This document shows, piece by piece, positions 6,076 through 10,319 of a stretch of 10,319 nt of DNA; position 1 is the stretch's first letter; every line of letters starts with the position of its first letter. The DNA comes from Bacilli bacterium (GTDB lineage Bacteria > Bacillota_I > Bacilli_A > RF39 > UBA660), in the NCBI GenBank assembly GCA_029004695.1, contig JAQVZB010000040.1, positions 1 through 10,319 on the forward strand, written 5' to 3'. Below the pieces are notes generated by a model. That model saw only the letters and a list, made by a program, of their open reading frames with translations. It did no database searches and was not told where the DNA came from. Position numbers and translations under genes: made by a program.

Positions 6076-7965
6076 ATGAAAAGAAATGGATTTACAATTA
6101 TTGAAATAATTATATCGCTTGTAATTTTAGTATCAATAGGTTTAATTATTGGAGTGAGTCTTAATAAAGTTTTTAAGAATAATGAAGAAGCTGGATTAGA
6201 TTCATTTAAAGATCAAATTATTTCATCGACTGATTTATATTTAGCTAATAATCAATCTTACATTAATGAATTGCAAACGACAAAAGGTTATTTATTAATC
6301 CAGGTTGGAGAATTAATATCAGCTGGATTATTAGATGGAAATACAATTGATCCTGCAACAGGAGAAAAAGTGGCTAGTGATAATATTGTTAAAGTAAGCT
6401 TAGATGCAAATGGTTTATTAAAAATAGAATATAATGTTGATATTCCAAATGAATCTTATTTAGAGGCTCAAAATTTAAATCTTGAATATAAAGAAAGTTT
6501 TAATTGCCAAGATATTAATTCTTATACAGATGAATGGGGAACTCAATCTTTAAGATTGATAGATGCAGAAGGAAATGTTTATCCTGCAAATGAACTTTCT
6601 ATCAATGATGTTATAACTAAAATTGATTGTAGCATTGATACTTCTAAACCAGGTTCAAGTCAAATTGTTTATACATATAAGATTCCAGATAATGAAGTAT
6701 TAAAAAGTTTATCTAGAACGGTAATCATAAGCTCAGATCCGTTAGATATTATAACCTTAAGTGCAGTCGTTGAACCTAAGACCGTTATAATTAATAAAAA
6801 TTTAACTTTTACTGTAACTGGAACAGATCGAGATGGTAATCAACGAGTATTAAATGCTACTGATTATATAATAGATAAGCATTCAACAAGTGCTGTAGGT
6901 ACCTTTTCTCCAAAAATAACATATAACAAAGATAATAGTGATGGTAGTAAACCAACTACGACGGCGACATATACGGTCATTTATGATCCAAATGACATAG
7001 TATCTCTTAGTGCAACAGCATCACCTAAGAAAGCAATTATAAATGGAACTGTAACTTTTAATGTTGTTGGAACAAAAAGATCTGGTGCCACAACAACATT
7101 AACAACAAATGATTATACTGTAACTCAAAATTCTACGGCGACAATTGGAATAAAAAATCCAACTTTTACTTATAATAAACCTAATAGTGATGGTAGTAAA
7201 CCAACTACAACCACAACATATGAAGTAATAAATACTTTATCAGAAATAATAGACTTTGATTCAGATTGTATAAAACAATCTGATGGATCATGCTGGTATA
7301 TAGGATTGGAAGAAGGCAATTATTTAACTTATTTAGGTACAACTTGGAGGATTTATAAAAAAGATTCATCAAATGCAATATATTTAATATTAAATAATAC
7401 TACAGGAGTGAGTTATGTATTTGCTCATGAACGTTCAGGTCAGGAATGCGGAATAAAAAGGTGTTGTAATGCTGGATACTATGATTTGGATCCAATTTAT
7501 ACAAATAAATTAAATCAAGATCCAAATGGCTTATTAACCTATTTAAATAATTATTTATATCTCTTATCAGGGAATAAAGCTTATCTAAAAAGCAATGAAT
7601 TTGATATATCTGAATATAACTCAACTGGTGTTAAAATGACTAATAGTATAGGATTGTTATCATATTCGGAATATAAAAAAATTGCTTCATGTAATGCTTT
7701 TAGTTGCGGTTCTAGTTATTTAAATAACGGAAAAATCTGGGGATTAGGTACACCTTATGGATATGATACTTTAGCTGTTAATTACGCTAATATTACGGTA
7801 GGATATAGAACAGTAGAAACCATAACAAAAAATGTAAATACCATAATATATACTAGTATTTCAGAAGGAACCTATTTAGGAGTAAGACCTGTTATAGTGT
7901 TAAATACTAATGTTAAAATTCAAGGTGGAGATGGAACAATAAATAATCCATTTCGAGTAGTGTAG
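6076..7965 (+). CDS. large type IV prepilin-like protein with two tandem repeats and a Cys-containing C-terminal domain
   Basis: A 629-residue protein starting MKRNGFTIIE: a short basic leader, the prepilin peptidase site G5/F6 with Glu at mature +5, and a hydrophobic helix (about 6-27) that is both membrane anchor and pilus-core helix. Residues 28-120 resemble a pseudopilin head (ELISAGLLDGNTIDPATGE, 79-97). Residues 221-303 and 304-386 are two 83-residue repeats, Ser/Thr-rich and beta-like, resembling bacterial surface Ig-like modules. The C-terminal part (about 387-629) contains a TWRIYKK segment, seven of the nine Cys (398, 406, 458, 463, 464, 539, 544) and a GVRPVIVLN...GGDGTINNPF ending that I associate with DUF6273-like domains; that label is tentative. 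It is far longer than a major pilin (about 150 aa), so a minor tip pilin/adhesin is likely. RBS AGGAAGAG. The ASST-like gene follows after 9 nt; an assembly ATPase lies at 295-1641. Confidence 0.85.
   Translation: MKRNGFTIIEIIISLVILVSIGLIIGVSLNKVFKNNEEAGLDSFKDQIISSTDLYLANNQSYINELQTTKGYLLIQVGELISAGLLDGNTIDPATGEKVASDNIVKVSLDANGLLKIEYNVDIPNESYLEAQNLNLEYKESFNCQDINSYTDEWGTQSLRLIDAEGNVYPANELSINDVITKIDCSIDTSKPGSSQIVYTYKIPDNEVLKSLSRTVIISSDPLDIITLSAVVEPKTVIINKNLTFTVTGTDRDGNQRVLNATDYIIDKHSTSAVGTFSPKITYNKDNSDGSKPTTTATYTVIYDPNDIVSLSATASPKKAIINGTVTFNVVGTKRSGATTTLTTNDYTVTQNSTATIGIKNPTFTYNKPNSDGSKPTTTTTYEVINTLSEIIDFDSDCIKQSDGSCWYIGLEEGNYLTYLGTTWRIYKKDSSNAIYLILNNTTGVSYVFAHERSGQECGIKRCCNAGYYDLDPIYTNKLNQDPNGLLTYLNNYLYLLSGNKAYLKSNEFDISEYNSTGVKMTNSIGLLSYSEYKKIASCNAFSCGSSYLNNGKIWGLGTPYGYDTLAVNYANITVGYRTVETITKNVNTIIYTSISEGTYLGVRPVIVLNTNVKIQGGDGTINNPFRVV
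6736..7233 (+). repeat. two tandem 249-bp coding repeats (83 aa each) in the prepilin-like gene
   Basis: Units 6736-6984 and 6985-7233 encode matching segments: DPLDIITLSAVVEPK and DPNDIVSLSATASPK at their starts, and NSDGSKPTTT near both ends. A 27-nt stretch is identical at the DNA level (6933-6959 and 7182-7208), exactly 249 nt apart, while the rest has diverged. Confidence 0.85.
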
Positions 7966-7974
7966 GAGGAGAAA

Positions 7975-9849
7975 ATGAAAAAGAATAAAATAATAGTAAT
8001 TGTAACTCTTATAGTTTTATTAATTGGTGTTGTTTTAGTAGCTTACTTTACTAAAGGGGAGTCAATATTATCTCAAGAAAAATTAATTTCTTTTGATAAA
8101 TATAATTTAATAAAAGATAAAACTTTAATATCAGATCAATCGAAAACTGATGATGAGATAATTCAAAAAGTAGAATCGGGATTATTTACTTTTGAAAAAC
8201 CTTTAGTTATTCATAATCCATATCAAATATCTCCCCTTACGGCAATAATAGGTTTTAAAACCGAAGAAAAAGTCTCGATAAAAGTAAAAATAAAAGCAAA
8301 AAATAATGGTAAAGATTTAGAATATACAACTAAAGAAAATACAAATCATTACATTCCAATATATGGTTTGTATATGGATCATGATAATATTATTGAAATA
8401 TCATATAAAGATAAAATAAATACTGTCAATATTCCTGTTGAAAAAATTAATGTTAATAAATACTTTGATGTAAATACTGTTGTAAATAAAAATAATTTAC
8501 CAAGTAGTGATAATGATTTTATATTTTTATCAACATTTAGAGGTTCATATTCTGTAGCATATGATCAAAGTGGAGAAATCAGGTGGTTTTTAACTAATCA
8601 AATTTATAAAGAATTAAATAAATTAACAAATGGCAATTATTTATTATCAAATTCAAATTTAGTTAATACTAATGAATCACCAAATATATTAGAGGTAGAT
8701 GCCCTTGGTAAAATATATAGTAATTATAGTTTAGAAAATAATTATATGTATAAATTTGTTGAATTACCTGACGGAAATATATTATATTCATCAACTGACG
8801 GAAAAGTAATTGAATTAAATTTAAAAAATGGTAAGGTTGAAAAAATATACGACATAAATAAAATAATTAAAAATATTGATGAAAATCAACAAAAATTATT
8901 TGAGGAAAAATTTCAAGGTTTAGATGAGATTGAAAAACATGATTTTATTAATTCTTTAGATTATGATGAAAAATCTGATTCAATATTAATTGGGATATTC
9001 CCTTATAGTACGTTAATAAATATAAACAAGGATGGAGAAATAAATTGGATTTTTGCTAAACCTGAATATTATTCTGATAAATTTACAAAATATTTATTAA
9101 CTCCGGCAGATGAAAATTTTGTATATCCTTTAGGAAATTACAATTCAAAATATAAAGATGGTAAATTAACTTTAATGGATAATGGCTGGGATTTTAGTAT
9201 GTCTAGTTCTTGTACTATGACTAGACAATTAGAATCATCAGCTCGCGACTTTACGATTGATAAAACTACTAAAAAAATAACTGAAACCAATAAATTTACA
9301 AAAGATTATTTTAGCCATCGTTTAGGGGATTATATCGTAGATGGTAATTCAAGATATGTCATGTTTGCTTATATATTTAATTCTTTTACTGAAAAAACTG
9401 ATCAATGCACAATGTTATCAGAACCAAATTTTGATTCTAAAATTATCATACTTAATAATGAAGAAGAATTATTTGAAATGACTCTTTCTAATTTTTATAA
9501 TTATTTAGATAAGCGACCAATTTATGATCAGAATTATGAATTTAAAAAAGTCGAAACAAAATATTTTGATATAAACCGTAAATATGATAAATATGAAAAA
9601 GTATCATATAAAGAAAAATTTAATAATGCTGTAACTAATAATATTCCGTTTACATTATCAGGAAATGAATTGCAAGCAATGTATAATGGAGATAATTATA
9701 AAATTGTACTTATGGATGAATATGGAAATGGATATAAATATACGCCTCAAAATAATAATGTAAAAGTTAAACAAGGTGAAGGTAAACAATTAATTTTGAT
9801 TGAAAAAGATAATGAGATATATAATACAGGATATTATATAAATTTATAA
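7975..9849 (+). CDS. membrane-anchored arylsulfate sulfotransferase (ASST)-like beta-propeller protein
   Basis: A 624-residue protein with a basic N-terminus and one hydrophobic segment (about 6-25) that lacks a lipobox Cys, so it is probably a signal anchor with the body outside. Residues about 78-155 resemble the ASST N-terminal Ig-like domain (NPYQISPLTAIIGFKTEEKV, HYIPIYGLYMDHDN). From about 183 to 470, propeller-like strands follow: GSYSVAYDQSGEIRWFL (190-206), ELPDGNILYSS (263-273), INSLDYDEKSDSILIG (325-340), DGEINWIF (353-360), DGKLTLMDNGW (395-405). PAPS-independent ASSTs move sulfate between phenols through a sulfo-His. Here, by my alignment from memory, the family WFHxNS block is HDFINS (322-327) and the QH block is NY (388-389), so at least two active-site His seem replaced; H448 remains. 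A binding or structural role is possible. A strong AGGAGG site lies in the 9-nt gap after the prepilin gene, so the two are cotranscribed. Confidence 0.75.
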   Translation: MKKNKIIVIVTLIVLLIGVVLVAYFTKGESILSQEKLISFDKYNLIKDKTLISDQSKTDDEIIQKVESGLFTFEKPLVIHNPYQISPLTAIIGFKTEEKVSIKVKIKAKNNGKDLEYTTKENTNHYIPIYGLYMDHDNIIEISYKDKINTVNIPVEKINVNKYFDVNTVVNKNNLPSSDNDFIFLSTFRGSYSVAYDQSGEIRWFLTNQIYKELNKLTNGNYLLSNSNLVNTNESPNILEVDALGKIYSNYSLENNYMYKFVELPDGNILYSSTDGKVIELNLKNGKVEKIYDINKIIKNIDENQQKLFEEKFQGLDEIEKHDFINSLDYDEKSDSILIGIFPYSTLININKDGEINWIFAKPEYYSDKFTKYLLTPADENFVYPLGNYNSKYKDGKLTLMDNGWDFSMSSSCTMTRQLESSARDFTIDKTTKKITETNKFTKDYFSHRLGDYIVDGNSRYVMFAYIFNSFTEKTDQCTMLSEPNFDSKIIILNNEEELFEMTLSNFYNYLDKRPIYDQNYEFKKVETKYFDINRKYDKYEKVSYKEKFNNAVTNNIPFTLSGNELQAMYNGDNYKIVLMDEYGNGYKYTPQNNNVKVKQGEGKQLILIEKDNEIYNTGYYINL

Positions 9850-9874
9850 CATATATTATAGTATAAAGTTTTGA

Positions 9875-9902
9875 TTGATAATAAAATAAAATTTGTTATT
9901 AT
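9875..9902 (+). promoter_or_regulatory. possible promoter for the microprotein pair
   Basis: -35 TTGATA (9875-9880), a 16-bp spacer, and -10 TATTAT (9897-9902). A second TATAAT at 9908-9913 lacks a good -35. In such AT-rich sequence chance matches are common, but the region separates the ASST-like gene from the small genes, and no clear terminator is seen between them. Confidence 0.4.
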
Positions 9903-9961
9903 ATAAATATAATAGAAAAGGATTTAATTAAATTATTTTAAGGAAGGAGATATATAATACA

Positions 9962-9979
9962 ATGTTATTATATAGATGA
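9962..9979 (+). CDS. possible 5-codon leader ORF (MLLYR) ahead of the first microprotein
   Basis: A strong Shine-Dalgarno AAGGAAGGAG (9940-9949) is followed 12 nt later by ATG, which opens only five codons before TGA at 9977-9979. That stop is 4 nt before the ATG of the microprotein at 9984, so termination and re-initiation could couple the two. It may instead be chance: the same SD could serve an ATA codon (9954 or 9957) in frame with the microprotein. Confidence 0.25.
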   Translation: MLLYR

Positions 9980-9983
9980 TAAT

Positions 9984-10088
9984 ATGAGCAAGATAAATAG
10001 AATAATTTTAGTTTTAATAATAGCAATAATCACTATTATAGTAGGTATATTTTTGGGATATTTAATATTTAGAGCAGTTAATATGTAA
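9984..10088 (+). CDS. 34-residue single-pass membrane microprotein, copy 1
   Basis: It begins MSKINR and continues with one hydrophobic helix (about 7-29) containing GIFLGYL, i.e. a G21-x3-G25 motif typical of helix-helix packing, and ends RAVNM. It has no Cys, no lipobox and no cleavage signal. I do not recognise the family. It is supported as a real gene mainly by its paralogue 45 nt downstream: 15 of 34 positions are identical, with the same length and the same placing of the basic end, T17 and G-x3-G. Its own ATG has no good RBS directly before it; the strong SD at 9940-9949 lies about 35 nt upstream, so it either begins earlier at a rare ATA codon or is reached through the short leader ORF. 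Small membrane toxin, regulator of a membrane complex, or structural peptide are all open. Confidence 0.6.
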   Translation: MSKINRIILVLIIAIITIIVGIFLGYLIFRAVNM

Positions 10089-10133
10089 AAGATTAGTTAA
10101 AAGTTTTTTTATAATATAATTTAGGAGATAAAT

Positions 10134-10238
10134 ATGAATAAGACTAATCGTACATTAATTGCCATTATCGTAGCTATGATTACTATGGTAACAGGTATAA
10201 TTTTAGGATATTTATTATATGTAGTAGTTATGACATAA
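10134..10238 (+). CDS. 34-residue single-pass membrane microprotein, copy 2
   Basis: It begins MNKTNR, then a hydrophobic helix (about 8-33) with TGIILGYL, sharing the G21-x3-G25 pattern with copy 1, and ends VVVMT. TTAGGAGAT lies 4 nt before the ATG, a clear RBS. It is a tandem paralogue of the gene at 9984 and probably shares its transcript, since the gap between them (10089-10133) has no convincing terminator; it does hold a T-run and TATAATATAAT that could act as a -10. A good terminator follows directly. Function unknown: no domain is recognisable in so short a sequence. The divergence between copies, with conservative changes in the helix, argues for selection on protein sequence. Confidence 0.65.
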   Translation: MNKTNRTLIAIIVAMITMVTGIILGYLLYVVVMT

Positions 10239-10266
10239 AAGTTATTTTTAAGAAATAGCTTTTTTT
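10239..10266 (+). terminator. intrinsic terminator after the microprotein pair
   Basis: AAGTTATTT (10239-10247) pairs with AAATAGCTT (10253-10261) over nine pairs including one G-U, with a 5-nt loop, and runs into seven T's (10260-10266). It begins right at the stop codon of copy 2. Confidence 0.75.
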
Positions 10267-10319
10267 ATTTAAAGGAATATTTAATTATTATGGAATATAT
10301 AGTAATAGATACATAATTT

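Noticed and set aside
6933..7208. CRISPR-like direct repeats
   Set aside because: Only two copies, 249 nt apart and in frame within a coding sequence; this is a protein-module repeat.
7400..7624. Minus-strand frame of 74 codons opposite the prepilin-like gene
   Set aside because: No RBS or promoter, and the sense strand is clearly coding here.
10089..10133. Possible terminator between the two microprotein genes (T-run at 10105-10111)
   Set aside because: No stable stem precedes the T-run, so read-through is more likely.
10290..10316. MEYIVIDT, a short frame after AAAGGA at the window end, reminiscent of exonuclease N-termini
   Set aside because: It stops at TAA after eight codons and the window ends 3 nt later; too short to call a gene or a broken gene.
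1..10319. Possible Mycoplasma-type code with TGA read as Trp
   Set aside because: All Trp codons in the large genes are TGG, and no conserved gene has an internal TGA.

Overview
The window is very AT-rich and reads cleanly with the standard code: every Trp codon in the large genes is TGG, and TGA appears only as a stop. A T-box leader, strong AGGAGG-type ribosome binding sites, a MurB-dependent peptidoglycan pathway and type IV pilus genes point to a low-GC Bacillota/Bacilli-like bacterium. The style resembles the uncultured gut lineages near the Mollicutes, but the exact lineage is inference.

Layout. Bases 1-240 hold the decayed 3' end of an IS30-family transposase gene, cut by the window edge. 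Bases 295-1641 (minus strand) encode a PilB/GspE-type assembly ATPase with a terminator just beyond its stop. Bases 1642-1954 contain no gene but are dense in signals: a minus promoter for the ATPase, a plus promoter whose -35 box lies only 7 bp away, and a complete T-box riboswitch whose best specifier triplet is GUU (Val). The T-box operon follows: an HD-domain phosphohydrolase-like gene, valS (11-nt overlap) and murB (18-nt gap). ValS is the compact archaeal/rickettsial-like type without the usual bacterial C-terminal arm.

An AT-only hairpin with a T-tract overlaps the murB stop. A new promoter then drives a second operon: a 629-aa type IV prepilin-like protein with two 83-residue repeats and a cysteine-containing C-terminal domain, then, 9 nt downstream, a 624-aa membrane-anchored protein resembling arylsulfate sulfotransferases (ASST) but apparently lacking key active-site histidines. 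The last 470 bases carry two related 34-residue single-pass membrane microproteins in tandem, closed by a good terminator.

How it may work together (inference): the divergent ATPase could power assembly of pilus-like fibres that include the large prepilin, with the ASST-like protein as a surface partner. The prepilin/ASST-like pair and the tandem microproteins are the best candidates for something undescribed. The T-box joins valine-tRNA charging to an HD hydrolase and to cell-wall precursor synthesis.
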